A stretch of 24,938 nucleotides of DNA from CAZPCZ01 sp964585225 (GTDB taxonomy: Bacteria > Patescibacteriota > Patescibacteriia > JACPHY01): positions 1-24,938 of the forward strand of contig CAZPCZ010000013.1 of assembly GCA_964585225.1 (NCBI GenBank), read 5' to 3'. The notes beneath the pieces were generated by a model that was given only the letters and a program-made list of their open reading frames with translations, was not told the DNA's origin and ran no database searches. Shown piece after piece: positions 6,025 through 14,508 of this stretch; the first letter of the stretch is position 1, and each line of letters opens with the position of its first letter. A program made the position numbers and the translations under genes.

Positions 6025-7110
6025 ATGCCGATGCAGAAAGCGCTCATCACCGCAGGCGGGCGGGCGACGCGGCTTCGCCCGATTTCGCATACGCTGAACA
6101 AGCACCTCATTCCGCTCGCGAACAAGCCGATGCTCTTCTACGTCATTGAGAAGGTCGTTGACGCGGGGATCCGCGACATCGCGATCAACGTGAACCCAGG
6201 CGAGGAGGAGCTCCAGCGGTTCGTCGGCGACGGGAGCCGGTGGGGCGCGCGGATCCGGTACATCGAGCAGGAGGGTGGCCCGCAGGGACTCGCGCACATC
6301 ATCCGGAACGCGGAACCCACGCTCGGTCGTGAGCCGTTCCTCTTCGTGCTCGGCGACAACCTCATCCTCGGCGATCTCCGGTCGCTCATCGAGAAGTTCG
6401 AACGGGAGTCGCTCGACATGTGCCTCGCGTTCGTCCGCGTGCGGGAGCCGCAGCGGTTCGGCGTCGGTGAGTTCCGCGACGGCCGCCTCGTCCGCGTGCT
6501 CGAGAAGCCGTCGGACCCTCCCTCAGACCTCGCGCAGACCGGCATCTACCTCTACAGTCCGGCGATTTTCGATGCCGTGGCGGCGATCCCGCGGAGTAGC
6601 CGCGGGGAGTTCGAGATCTCCGACGCGAACACGCACCTCATCGAGCAGGGACGGCGCGTCGGGTGGGTGGAATTCACCGGGTGGTGGAAGGATACCGGGA
6701 AGCCGGAGGACCTCCTCGAGGGGAACCAGCTCATCCTCGCGACGCACGCGTTCGACGGTGGTCGCCATGACGCGACGATCGAGGATGGCGCGATCATCCA
6801 GGGGAAGGTGCAGATTGGCGCAGGGACGCGCATTGGGAGCCACGTGCTCATCCGGGGGCCGGTCGTTATCGGCGAGCGGTGCACGATCGCGGACGCGTAC
6901 ATCGGTCCGTACACGTCGATCGGGAATGACGTCCGCATCACGAATACCGAGATCGAGCATTCGATCGTGTTCGACCACGCGTCGATTGATGTGCACGGAC
7001 GCATCGTCGATAGCATCATCGGTCACCACGCAGCGGTCGCCTCTGCGAACTCGAAGCTGCCATACGGACGGAAACTCGTGGTGGGGGATCACACGATTGT
7101 CGAAATGTGA
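6025..7110 (+). CDS. rmlA: glucose-1-phosphate thymidylyltransferase, long form
   Basis: First step of dTDP-rhamnose synthesis: dTTP plus glucose-1-phosphate gives dTDP-glucose. The N-terminal nucleotidyltransferase domain has GGRATRLRP (a variant of GGxGTRLRP), LNKHLIPLANKPM, LGDNLI (metal-binding Asp) and WWKDTGKPEDLLEGN. The last 110 residues contain hexapeptide-type repeats (IIQGKVQIGAGTRIGSHV), a left-handed beta-helix typical of the long, 350-residue-class enzymes. ATG 6025 or ATG 6031 are both possible starts; no Shine-Dalgarno site is seen. The stop overlaps the rmlD start (GTGA), so the two are translationally coupled. Confidence 0.95.
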   Translation: MPMQKALITAGGRATRLRPISHTLNKHLIPLANKPMLFYVIEKVVDAGIRDIAINVNPGEEELQRFVGDGSRWGARIRYIEQEGGPQGLAHIIRNAEPTLGREPFLFVLGDNLILGDLRSLIEKFERESLDMCLAFVRVREPQRFGVGEFRDGRLVRVLEKPSDPPSDLAQTGIYLYSPAIFDAVAAIPRSSRGEFEISDANTHLIEQGRRVGWVEFTGWWKDTGKPEDLLEGNQLILATHAFDGGRHDATIEDGAIIQGKVQIGAGTRIGSHVLIRGPVVIGERCTIADAYIGPYTSIGNDVRITNTEIEHSIVFDHASIDVHGRIVDSIIGHHAAVASANSKLPYGRKLVVGDHTIVEM

Positions 7111-7949
7111 AAACCCTCATCCTCGGCGCCAACGGCATGCTCGGGCAGGAGCTCGTCCGAGCGTTTTCGGATTGTGACATCCTCGCGTGGGATCGGGAGG
7201 AACTCGATGTGACCGATGCGGAGGCGGTGCGAGCTATGTGCACGTCGGCACGCCCGGATGTCATCATCAACGCGGTGGCGAACAATGCGGTGGATGCGAT
7301 CGAAGGGGATCCATCGTCCGCGATGGCGGTGAATGGGGCTGCGTCAGGTACGCTCGCCTCGGCCGCCGCCTCGATCAGCGCGACGTTCGTCCACTACTCG
7401 ACTGACTACGTGTTCGATGGTGCGAGGCGCGAGGGGTACGCCGAGAGCGACGCCCCGAACCCATTGAGCGCGTACGGTCAGTCCAAGCTCGCCGGTGAAC
7501 AGGCGCTCCTCGCGGTTGCCGTACGACATCCCGGATGGCGCTGGTATCTCATCCGAACATCCCGACTCTTCGGTCGCCCAGCGGTATCGCCGAACGCGAA
7601 GCGGAGCTTCGTGGACACGATGATCGCGCTGAGTGCGACGAAGGATCGCCTCGAGCTCATTGACGAGGAGGTATCGTCGCCGACGTACGCACCCGACCTC
7701 GCGGTCGCGACGCGGGAGATCGTGGGGCTGCAAGAAAAAAGACCCCAGGGGTCTTTTCCGATGACCCCTGGGGTCTACCACCGAACCAATGACGGGAGCT
7801 GTACCTGGTTTGGATTCGCGAAGGAGATTTTTCGGATCACCGGCTGGCGGGGGAGCGCGGTGCCGGTCCCGGCGAGCGCGTTCCCGCGCCCGGCGAAGCG
7901 CCCGGCGTTCTCCGTCCTCCGCACGACGAAACTCCCGCCGATGCGCCGN
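7107..7949 (+). CDS. rmlD: dTDP-4-dehydrorhamnose reductase, 3' end lost in gap
   Basis: Last step of dTDP-L-rhamnose synthesis, an NAD(P)H-dependent reductase of the SDR family. TLILGANGMLGQEL is the nucleotide-binding loop, STDYVFDG and YGQSKLAGEQ hold the catalytic Thr/Tyr-xxx-Lys, and RTSRLFG and KRPAFSVL are typical of RmlD. 281 residues are visible, so only the C-terminal end is missing. The start is GTG 7107, overlapping rmlA by 4 bases. Between REIVGL and GVYHRTNDGSC about ten residues (QEKRPQGSFPMTP) are encoded by a perfect palindrome that looks like a bidirectional terminator. Confidence 0.95.
7734..7776. other. terminator-like palindrome in frame inside rmlD
   Basis: A perfect 14-bp stem: 7740-7753 (A then GACCCCAGGGGTC) with 7763-7776 (GACCCCTGGGGTC then T), loop 7754-7762. 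The left half is itself a palindrome flanked by A-run and T-run (AAAAAA before, TTTT after), the form of a bidirectional intrinsic terminator. It is read through in frame. Confidence 0.85.
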
Positions 7950-8048
7950 NNNNNNNNNNNNNNNNNNNNNNNNNNNNNNNNNNNNNNNNNNNNNNNNNNN
8001 NNNNNNNNNNNNNNNNNNNNNNNNNNNNNNNNNNNNNNNNNNNNNNNN
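7950..8048. other. assembly gap (99 N)
   Basis: A run of N; its true size is unknown. It truncates rmlD and the PEGA gene, so the order and orientation across it rest on scaffolding. Confidence 0.99.
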
Positions 8049-9361
8049 TCCTCCGTCCCTCGCCGACCGACGATGAGGATCGTGTTGCCGTCCGGTGGTG
8101 CCACGACGACACGGATGTGATCGAAGGTAGCGAGCGGGGTCGCGGGGTGTGTGGATGGGCCGAGTTCGAGGACGGCGACCTCGCGCGCGGTCGCGAAGAT
8201 GACGTGCCGTCCTTCTGGGTGCCACACTGCGTCGATGAGGGGGGCCTCTCGGCGGACGAGGAGGCGCGGTTGTGCCGGTGTCCCCGATTCCGCCCAGAGC
8301 TCGAATGTCTCTCCATGCCAGAGCGCCGCATCGCGTTCGCGCGTCCAGCGTAACCCGAATCCGGACCGCGTCCGCACGTTCCCGTCCGTCGTGCCAATCG
8401 TGAGGAGCTGCGTCGGCTCCGTCGTCTCGGCATCGAGCTGGGTTCCGCGGAGGTCCGTGAACCTCGCGACCGACGTCTGCTCGGGGAGTGTGGCGATGAG
8501 TTTCGGCGTTTGACCATCCGTCGGCAGTGCGAGGATGCGCCCGCCGCCTGCGGCAAAGAGCGTCCCACGAGCAAGCGCGAATGGCCCCTCGGGCGCCGGT
8601 ATCGCCAGCGCGATCGTCCGTCCCGTCGTGAGGTTCACGCGGAAGAGTCGGCGTTCCACGCTCGCCACGAGCGTGCGGTCATCACCGAGCTCCCATGCGA
8701 TCGTCGTCGGGCGGCCTGGGAGGAGGCGGAGGATCGATCGCGTGGTCGGTGTTCGATCGGGGAAGACCGCGATCGCGTCCGATGCGCTACGGACGAGGAG
8801 CGTCGCATGCCGCGGAGACCAGGAGAGGGAAGAGGGAAGAGGGAAGAGGGAAGAGGGAAGTTTTGGCGTACGGAGGACGAGCGTGCGTTCGTCCGCCTCG
8901 AGATTCCAGAGCCAGAGCTCCTCGAAGCTCTCCGTGGATCGGATGATTGCGAGCCATCGTTGGTCCGCGCTCACCGCGGCATGGGCGATCGTACCGGCGA
9001 GCGCGAGCGTGGGCTGCGTGTCGCGGAACAGGCGGACGTTCGGGATGCTCGTCGTGTGGCCGCTCGTGATCCCAATGCGCTGCTCCCACGGATGGAATCC
9101 GTCGCGTTCGATCCGCACGGTGTACTCGTTCTCCCCCAAGCCACCGAGGCGGGCCGGCAGCCGGTTATCCTGGACGGCCCCGTCGATGCGTACAGTGGCA
9201 TCGCGCGGCTCGCCATCCACGACGAGGAGGCCGGTTCGCTCGATGCGGTGCTTCCCCCAGTGGTAGCGATAGCCCATGCTGTACAATGCAAGGACAGGCG
9301 CCACGAGAAGGAAGAGCGCGATGAAGCTGAGGTAGACGATGCGGCGGAGCCAGAGAGGCAT
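8049..9361 (-). CDS. membrane-anchored PEGA-domain/beta-propeller protein, 3' end lost in gap
   Basis: 437 residues are visible. A short cationic N-terminus and one transmembrane segment (IVYLSFIALFLLVAPVLAL) predict an anchor with the rest outside the membrane. Residues of about 45-100 form a PEGA domain (GLLVVDGEPRDATVRIDG ... YTVRIERDGFHPWEQRI). The remainder has repeated WxLxxD-like beta-propeller strands (LWLWNLEAD, WSPRHATLLV, VWHPEGRHVIFA) of the TolB/WD40 kind. Such proteins are usually cell-envelope factors of unknown ligand. The start is ATG at 9361; the contig edge is 7 bases upstream, so an earlier start cannot be excluded. An in-frame heptamer array inserts LPSSLFPLPSSL between propeller strands. 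Confidence 0.85.
8824..8858 (-). repeat. in-frame heptamer array in the PEGA/propeller gene
   Basis: Five perfect AGAGGGA units on the plus strand, read on the minus strand as repeats of Pro, Ser, Leu and Phe between two predicted propeller strands. The unit has no stop in any minus-strand frame. Confidence 0.95.
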
Positions 9362-9368
9362 AAGCGAC

Positions 9369-9468
9369 NNNNNNNNNNNNNNNNNNNNNNNNNNNNNNNN
9401 NNNNNNNNNNNNNNNNNNNNNNNNNNNNNNNNNNNNNNNNNNNNNNNNNNNNNNNNNNNNNNNNNNNN
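9369..9468. other. assembly gap (100 N)
   Basis: A run of exactly 100 N, the usual placeholder for unknown length. It removes the 5' end of murA and any promoter of the PEGA gene. Confidence 0.99.
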
Positions 9469-10683
9469 ATTTCGGTGTCCGGGGCGAAGAATGAGGCGCT
9501 GAAGCTCTTGGCGGCAGCGCTGCTCGCGGATGCTCTGGTTCGTATTGACCGCGTTCCGGACATTGAGGACGTCCACCGGATGGTGGAGATCCTCGAGCAG
9601 ATCGGTGTGACGGTCTCCCGCGGGCCGGGGACCTTGACGGTTGATGGGACGACGTGTCGGACATCCGAACTCCCCGCGGCACTCGTTCCAAAGCTCCGGG
9701 CATGCCTTGTCCTCCTCGCGCCGCTCCTCGTGCGGTTCCGGAGCGCGACGCTCCCGTGGCCGGGGGGCTGCGCGATCGGCCGCAGGCCGATTGATCTCTT
9801 CCTCGAGGGGTTCGAGGCATTCGGGGTCACCATGGAGGAACTGGACGGCGCGTACCGATTCCAGGCCGCAAACCTCCATGCGGCGCGGTACGTCTTCCCG
9901 GTCGTGAGCGTGACCGGAACGGAAACATTGCTCCTGCTGGCGACGCGGACACCCGGGGCCTCGGTCATCGAGAATGCGGCGATGGAACCGGAGATCCCCG
10001 CGCTCGCGGCGTTCCTCAACGCATGCGGTGCGCGCATCACCGGCGCGGGGACACCGACGATCACGATCTTAGGCGTCGATCGGCTGTCGGGTGGGAGCGT
10101 CACGTGCATTCCCGATCGCATTGAGACCGGCGCATTCGCGGCGTTGGTCGCCGCGTGCGGCGGCGAGCTCGAGATCCGCGACTGCGCGCCCGCACATGTT
10201 GCTGTTCCGTTGAAGCTCCTCGCAGGCATGGGAGCAACGATTGACGCGGACGATGCAGCGGGGGTGCTCCACGTTCGCGCGGATCCGCCGCTGCGCGCCG
10301 TTCCGTTCCGCACGCACGAGTTCCCGGGGTTCGCGACGGACCTCCAACCGCCGTTCACCGTGGCGCTCACGCAGGCGATCGGCGTCGCGCTCGTCCATGA
10401 GACGATCTACGAGGGGCGCCTCTTCTACATTGACAAGCTCGTGAAGATGGGGGCGGCGATCACGCTCTGCGACCCGCACCGGTGCATCGTCGAGGGGCCG
10501 CGCCGCCTCCACGGAACTTCGCTCGAATCCCCGGACATCCGTGCGGGCATCGCGCTCCTCATCGCGGCCGCCTGCGCGCACGGTCGGAGCACGATCGAGA
10601 ACGTGTACCAGATTGATCGCGGGTTCGAGCGGATTGAGGAACGGCTGCGGGGGGTTGGGGTGAAGATTCGGCGGGAATCATGA
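9469..10683 (+). CDS. murA: UDP-N-acetylglucosamine 1-carboxyvinyltransferase, 5' end lost in gap
   Basis: First committed step of peptidoglycan synthesis: transfers enolpyruvate from PEP to UDP-GlcNAc. 404 residues are visible out of about 420. It opens with the substrate loop SGAKNEALK (usually SGAKNAALK; the Ala to Glu change is notable). GGCAIGRRPID contains the catalytic cysteine, so a fosfomycin-sensitive Cys-type active site is expected. Later motifs FPGFATDLQPPF and ENVYQIDRGFERI fit the EPT synthase fold (usual forms FPTDMQAQF and ENRFMH are altered). An AT-rich palindromic repeat starts a few bases after the stop. Confidence 0.93.
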   Translation: MSVSGAKNEALKLLAAALLADALVRIDRVPDIEDVHRMVEILEQIGVTVSRGPGTLTVDGTTCRTSELPAALVPKLRACLVLLAPLLVRFRSATLPWPGGCAIGRRPIDLFLEGFEAFGVTMEELDGAYRFQAANLHAARYVFPVVSVTGTETLLLLATRTPGASVIENAAMEPEIPALAAFLNACGARITGAGTPTITILGVDRLSGGSVTCIPDRIETGAFAALVAACGGELEIRDCAPAHVAVPLKLLAGMGATIDADDAAGVLHVRADPPLRAVPFRTHEFPGFATDLQPPFTVALTQAIGVALVHETIYEGRLFYIDKLVKMGAAITLCDPHRCIVEGPRRLHGTSLESPDIRAGIALLIAAACAHGRSTIENVYQIDRGFERIEERLRGVGVKIRRES

Positions 10684-10687
10684 TGCG

Positions 10688-10832
10688 AATTTTTAATTTC
10701 TAATTGACCTAATTTCTAATCAAATTCCAATGTCCAAATCTCAATTCCCAAACGTGAATGCATGTTTGCCTTGGGCATTGGTCATTGGTGCTTGGGCATT
10801 GATTAGGAATTAGAAATTAGACATTCGTCATT
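10688..10832. repeat. AT-rich palindromic heptamer element, copy A
   Basis: A 145-bp element in GC-rich surroundings. The left arm runs in 7-nt steps (AATTTCT, AATCAAA, TTCCAAT, GTCCAAA, TCTCAAT, TCCCAAA); the right arm carries the inverse (CTTGGGC, ATTGATT, AGGAATT, AGAAATT). Imperfect pairing of the arms would give a long hairpin. It ends about 33 bases before the S41 protease start. Confidence 0.92.
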
Positions 10833-10865
10833 CATCCTCCGTTCCTGGTACGCTGAAAGTCGGAT

Positions 10866-12116
10866 ATGCTCGTCCCCACTCGTCGGATTCCTAGCGTTTT
10901 CCTCGCGGTCGCCATTGCCGCGGGCGGGTTCGTCGTCGGCTACCTCGTCGGGCAGGCCCGCACGCCATCGTCGGCATCGCCGGTGTCAGTTGCGAGCGAC
11001 GCACGGGTGGTCGGTCGAGATGCGGAGGCCCCAGCAGGTGCCAAGGAGCTCGATTTTCAGCTCTTCTGGGACGTCTGGTCGCTCGTCGCCCGGGATTACC
11101 TCCGACAGCCGGTCGCGGAACCGAAGCTTCTCCATGGGGCACTCACCGGGCTCGTCGAAAGCCTCGACGATCCGTACTCTTCATTCTTCGACCCCACGCG
11201 CGCGCGAATCCTCCAGCAGGATCTCGCGGGAGAGCTCGAGGGGATCGGGGCTGAGATTGGGATGAAGGATGGACAGCTCACGGTCATCGCCGCGCTCCCG
11301 AATACCCCTGCCCAGGCCGCCGGTCTCGCGGCTGGTGACGCCATCCTTGCGATTGATGAGGTTGCGACGACCGACCTCACGTTGGAGGACGCGGTCGCAC
11401 GCATCCGAGGGCCGAAGGCGACGACGGTGGCGTTGCTCGTTCGGACGCCGAAGGAGGCACCGCGGGAGATTGCGATTACGCGAGCGGTGATCCGGGTCGA
11501 GGGAGTGACCGTGCGATCGGAGCGGACCCCCGCCGGTCGTTCGGTCGCCGTCATCGCGATCGCGCACTTCAATCCGGACACCGTCGCGCGGTTCGATGAG
11601 GCCATTCGGAACATCCTCGCGAGCGGGGATGCCGGTCTCGTCATCGATCTCCGGAACGACCCCGGTGGATTCCTCGAGGCCGCCATTGATATCGCCGGCG
11701 CATGGGCCGAGCGGCGCGTGGTCGTACGGGAACGCACGAACGATGGTCGGGTCACTGAGCACCGAACGAGCGGACTCGCGCGCGTGCAGGCATTGCCGAC
11801 CGTCGTGCTCGTGAATCGTGGGACGGCATCCGCCGCGGAGATCGTTGCCGGCGCGCTCCAGGACTACCGCATGGCGGTCATCATTGGTGAGCAGACGTTT
11901 GGGAAGGGGACCGTGCAGCACCTCACGTCCCTCCGCGATGGGTCTGCGGTGAAGCTCACGATCGCGGAGTGGTTGACCCCGAGCGGTCGATCGATTGAGG
12001 GTGACGGGATCACGCCAGACATCGCGGTGGAACTCACGAAGCAGGACCGCGAAGCCAGCCGCGATCCGCAACTCGACCGTGCGTTGCAGGTGCTGGACGA
12101 ACGGATGAGTAAGTGA
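10866..12116 (+). CDS. C-terminal processing peptidase, S41 family
   Basis: A membrane-anchored serine protease of 416 residues (CtpA/Prc type), acting outside the cytoplasmic membrane on protein C-termini. An uncleaved signal/transmembrane segment (VFLAVAIAAGGFVVGYLVG) is followed by a helical cap (FWDVWSLVARDYL), a PDZ domain at about 120-205 (GIGAEIGMKDGQLTVIAALP) and the protease core. Ser322 in GTASAAEI and Lys347 in FGKGTVQ have the 25-residue spacing of the Ser/Lys dyad. No Shine-Dalgarno site is seen before ATG 10866; TGGTACGCT lies 11 bases upstream. The final MSK and the stop lie in a heptamer array. Confidence 0.93.
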   Translation: MLVPTRRIPSVFLAVAIAAGGFVVGYLVGQARTPSSASPVSVASDARVVGRDAEAPAGAKELDFQLFWDVWSLVARDYLRQPVAEPKLLHGALTGLVESLDDPYSSFFDPTRARILQQDLAGELEGIGAEIGMKDGQLTVIAALPNTPAQAAGLAAGDAILAIDEVATTDLTLEDAVARIRGPKATTVALLVRTPKEAPREIAITRAVIRVEGVTVRSERTPAGRSVAVIAIAHFNPDTVARFDEAIRNILASGDAGLVIDLRNDPGGFLEAAIDIAGAWAERRVVVRERTNDGRVTEHRTSGLARVQALPTVVLVNRGTASAAEIVAGALQDYRMAVIIGEQTFGKGTVQHLTSLRDGSAVKLTIAEWLTPSGRSIEGDGITPDIAVELTKQDREASRDPQLDRALQVLDERMSK

Positions 12117-12181
12117 TGAGTGAAAAGTGAAGAATGAAGAGGGCAACGAACTCGTCACTCTGAACTCGTCACTCTGAACTT
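12105..12181. repeat. inverted heptamer arrays between the S41 protease and rplI
   Basis: The left array has AGTGATG, AGTGAAA, AGTGAAG and AATGAAG, with the protease TGA at 12114-12116 inside. The right array is two perfect copies of GAACTCGTCACTCT (12148-12161, 12162-12175) plus GAACTT, the reverse-complement theme. The right array ends at 12181, directly against the rplI ATG at 12182. Confidence 0.92.
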
Positions 12182-12628
12182 ATGCGGGTTCTCCTCCTCA
12201 AGGACATTGAGAGCGTCGGGCAAGAGGGTGAGGTGCATGAGGTCGCGGACGGGTACGCGCAGCATTTCCTCTTTCCGCAGCACCTTGCGGTCCCCGCGAC
12301 GCCTGCGGCGGCCCGGGAGATCGCCGCGCGTCGAGCGGCGGAGCGACGGGCCGCAGAACAGGAGCTCCACGAGCTCCAGCGGCTCGCGGAGGCGCTCGAT
12401 GGTCAGGAGCTCACGATGACAGTGCCGGCGACTGCGACCGGCACGCTGTATGGTGGCATCGGCGAGAGCGCGATCGTCTCGTTCCTCGCTTCGCGGGGGT
12501 TCCGCGTCGATTCGTCGTGGGTGCAGCTCGCACAGCCGATCAAGGAGACGGGAGAGCACGCGATCCGACTCCAGCTCCCGCACGGTCTTGAGGCGGAGGT
12601 GACGATCATCGTGACATCTGACACCTAA
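12182..12628 (+). CDS. rplI: 50S ribosomal protein bL9
   Basis: A large-subunit protein of 148 residues that stabilises the L1 stalk region. The N-terminal signature MRVLLLKDIESVGQEGEVHEVADGYA...FLFPQHLAVPAT is diagnostic, followed by the long connecting helix (about 42-75) and the C-terminal domain. bL9 is missing from some Candidate Phyla Radiation lineages, so its presence narrows the placement. The ATG directly abuts a direct repeat and has no Shine-Dalgarno site. The last residues (VTSDT) are encoded by the left arm of the next repeat. Confidence 0.95.
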   Translation: MRVLLLKDIESVGQEGEVHEVADGYAQHFLFPQHLAVPATPAAAREIAARRAAERRAAEQELHELQRLAEALDGQELTMTVPATATGTLYGGIGESAIVSFLASRGFRVDSSWVQLAQPIKETGEHAIRLQLPHGLEAEVTIIVTSDT

Positions 12629-12694
12629 CAATTGACATTTGACCATCGAGCGAATCGGCGTGGTCAGGTGTCAGGTGTTAATGGTCAGGTGTCC
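12612..12694. repeat. inverted heptamer arrays between rplI and pyrG
   Basis: Left arm TGACATC, TGACACC, TAACAAT, TGACATT, TGACCAT (12612-12646); right arm TGGTCAG, GTGTCAG, GTGTTAA, TGGTCAG, GTGTC (12661-12693). The arms are reverse-complement themes separated by 14 bases. The left arm encodes the end of bL9 and its stop (12626-12628); the pyrG ATG follows the right arm by about 4 bases. Confidence 0.92.
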
Positions 12695-12697
12695 GCT

Positions 12698-14374
12698 ATG
12701 GTGAAGTTTATCTTCATCGTCGGTGGTGTCATGAGCGGTGTCGGTAAAGGCACCGTCACCGCGTCGCTCGGAACCGTCCTCCAAGGACTCGGGTACCGGG
12801 TGACCGCCATGAAGATCGATCCCTACGTGAACGTTGACGCGGGGACGATGAACCCCACGGAGCACGGGGAGGTCTTCGTGACCGATGACGGCGATGAGAC
12901 CGACCAAGACATCGGGTCGTACGAGCGGTTCCTCGGGGCACCGATCGGGAAGGCGAACTACATGACGACCGGACGGGTCTACCAGTCGGTCATCCATCGT
13001 GAGCGGAACCTCGAGTACGGCGGCCGGTGCGTGGAGGTGGTCCCGCACATCCCCGAGGAGGTGCTTCGCCGCATCCGCGCGGCTGCGAAGGCGACACGAG
13101 CGGAGATCGTGCTCATCGAGGTCGGCGGGACAGTCGGGGAGTACCAGAACGTCCTCTTCCTCGAAGCGGCGCGGCTCCTCAAGCTCTCGTGCCCGCGTGA
13201 CGTCGCGACGGTGCTCGTGAGCTACCTCCCGATCCCCGGCCACATTGGCGAGATGAAGACGAAGCCGACACAGCACGCGACGCACCTCCTCCAAGCCGCG
13301 GGAATCCAACCGGATCTCATCGTCGCTCGTGGGGAACGGGCGCTCGATGAGCCACGGCGGCGGAAGCTCTCGATGTTCTGCAACGTCGGTCCCGACGACG
13401 TCGTCGCCGCGCCGGACGTGTCGCTCACGTACGAGGTGCCGGTGAACTTCAATCGCGAACGGATTGGGGAACGCGTGCTCGGGAAACTGGGATTATCACC
13501 GCGTCGTCGGGACCTCCGTCGGTGGACGGCACTCGTCCGGACCGCGCAGCGCGTATCGGACGAGGTTCGGATCGCGATCGCCGGCAAGTACTTCACGACC
13601 GGTGACTTCATGCTCGCCGACGTCTACCTCTCGGTCATCGAAGCGGTGAAGCACGCGGCATGGGCGCACCATCGGAAGCCGGTGCTCACATGGTTGAACA
13701 CCGAGGCGTACGAGCGCGATCCGAAGCTGTTGGACGAACTCCTCGAGTTCGATGGGGTCATCATCCCCGGGGGATTCGGCAGTCGTGGGGTGGAGGGGAA
13801 GATCCGCGCGATCCAGCGCCTCCGCGAGCGGAAGATCCCGTACCTCGGGCTGTGCTACGGCATGCAGCTCGCGTGCATTGAGTTCGCGCGGCACGTGCTC
13901 AAACTCCGCGGCGCGCACACAACCGAAATCAATCCGAAGACCCCGCACCGTATCATCAGCCTCATGGAGGAGCAGGTTGCACGCATGAAGCGCGCGGAGT
14001 ACGGAGGGACGATGCGGTTGGGTGCGTACGCGTGTCGCGTCGCTGCTGGGACGCACGCCGCGGCAGCGTACCGCCGAACGTCCTGGGAAGAGCGTCGCTA
14101 CCGGAGCGGCGATCTCCTCATCCACGAGCGGCATCGGCACCGGTATGAGTTCGACAACCAGTATCGGAGCAAATTCGAGCGCGCCGGGTTCGTGTTCTCC
14201 GGCGTGAACCCCGAGCGCGACCTCGTGGAGATCATCGAACTCCCACGTGACCAGCATCCGTTCTTCGTCGGCGTGCAGTTCCACCCGGAATTCAAGAGCC
14301 GCCCGCTCGACCCACACCCGCTGTTCAAGTCATTTATCGGCGCCGCGCTGGAGAAGCGGGCTTCCCCCTCTTAG
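12698..14374 (+). CDS. pyrG: CTP synthase
   Basis: Makes CTP from UTP, ATP and glutamine. 558 residues, the usual size. The synthetase domain has GGVMSGVGKGTVTASLG (P-loop; usually VSSLGKG), KIDPYVNVDAGTMNP and HGEVFVTDDGDETDQDIG (usually LDLGHYERF). The class I glutamine amidotransferase domain has GLCYGMQ with nucleophile Cys386, and the His/Glu pair in VQFHPEFKSRP. ATG 12698 is chosen because the conserved core begins at once; an upstream in-frame extension would be translated from repeat DNA. The TAG stop is the end of one arm of a perfect hairpin. Confidence 0.95.
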   Translation: MVKFIFIVGGVMSGVGKGTVTASLGTVLQGLGYRVTAMKIDPYVNVDAGTMNPTEHGEVFVTDDGDETDQDIGSYERFLGAPIGKANYMTTGRVYQSVIHRERNLEYGGRCVEVVPHIPEEVLRRIRAAAKATRAEIVLIEVGGTVGEYQNVLFLEAARLLKLSCPRDVATVLVSYLPIPGHIGEMKTKPTQHATHLLQAAGIQPDLIVARGERALDEPRRRKLSMFCNVGPDDVVAAPDVSLTYEVPVNFNRERIGERVLGKLGLSPRRRDLRRWTALVRTAQRVSDEVRIAIAGKYFTTGDFMLADVYLSVIEAVKHAAWAHHRKPVLTWLNTEAYERDPKLLDELLEFDGVIIPGGFGSRGVEGKIRAIQRLRERKIPYLGLCYGMQLACIEFARHVLKLRGAHTTEINPKTPHRIISLMEEQVARMKRAEYGGTMRLGAYACRVAAGTHAAAAYRRTSWEERRYRSGDLLIHERHRHRYEFDNQYRSKFERAGFVFSGVNPERDLVEIIELPRDQHPFFVGVQFHPEFKSRPLDPHPLFKSFIGAALEKRASPS

Positions 14375-14385
14375 GGTAAGAGGGG
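14365..14385. repeat. perfect hairpin spanning the pyrG stop codon
   Basis: CCCCTCTTA (14365-14373), loop GGG, TAAGAGGGG (14377-14385). The pyrG TAG (14372-14374) bridges arm and loop. It lacks a T-run, so it is not a standard terminator. A similar hairpin follows at 14442-14464. Confidence 0.85.
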
Positions 14386-14441
14386 CGAAGGGGAGTTATG
14401 AGATTGACGAGAAAAAGGTCTCCACGCATAACCCACCCCAA

Positions 14442-14464
14442 CCCTCCCTTACCCTAAGGGAGGG
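14442..14464. repeat. second CCCTCCCTTA/TAAGGGAGGG hairpin after pyrG
   Basis: A perfect 10-bp stem, CCCTCCCTTA (14442-14451) with TAAGGGAGGG (14455-14464), loop CCC. Same design as the hairpin at 14365-14385 (pyrimidine arm, TTA/TAA at the loop), suggesting a mobile or repeated motif. Confidence 0.85.
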
Positions 14465-14508
14465 GGAACGTGAACCGTTCGCAGGGATCAAAGGGTCTGA
14501 AAAGGTTT

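Noticed and set aside
8510..9502. A long plus-strand open frame across the PEGA gene and gap
   Set aside because: It has no recognisable domain, crosses N, and is Arg/Glu-rich in the manner of a shadow of the minus-strand gene.
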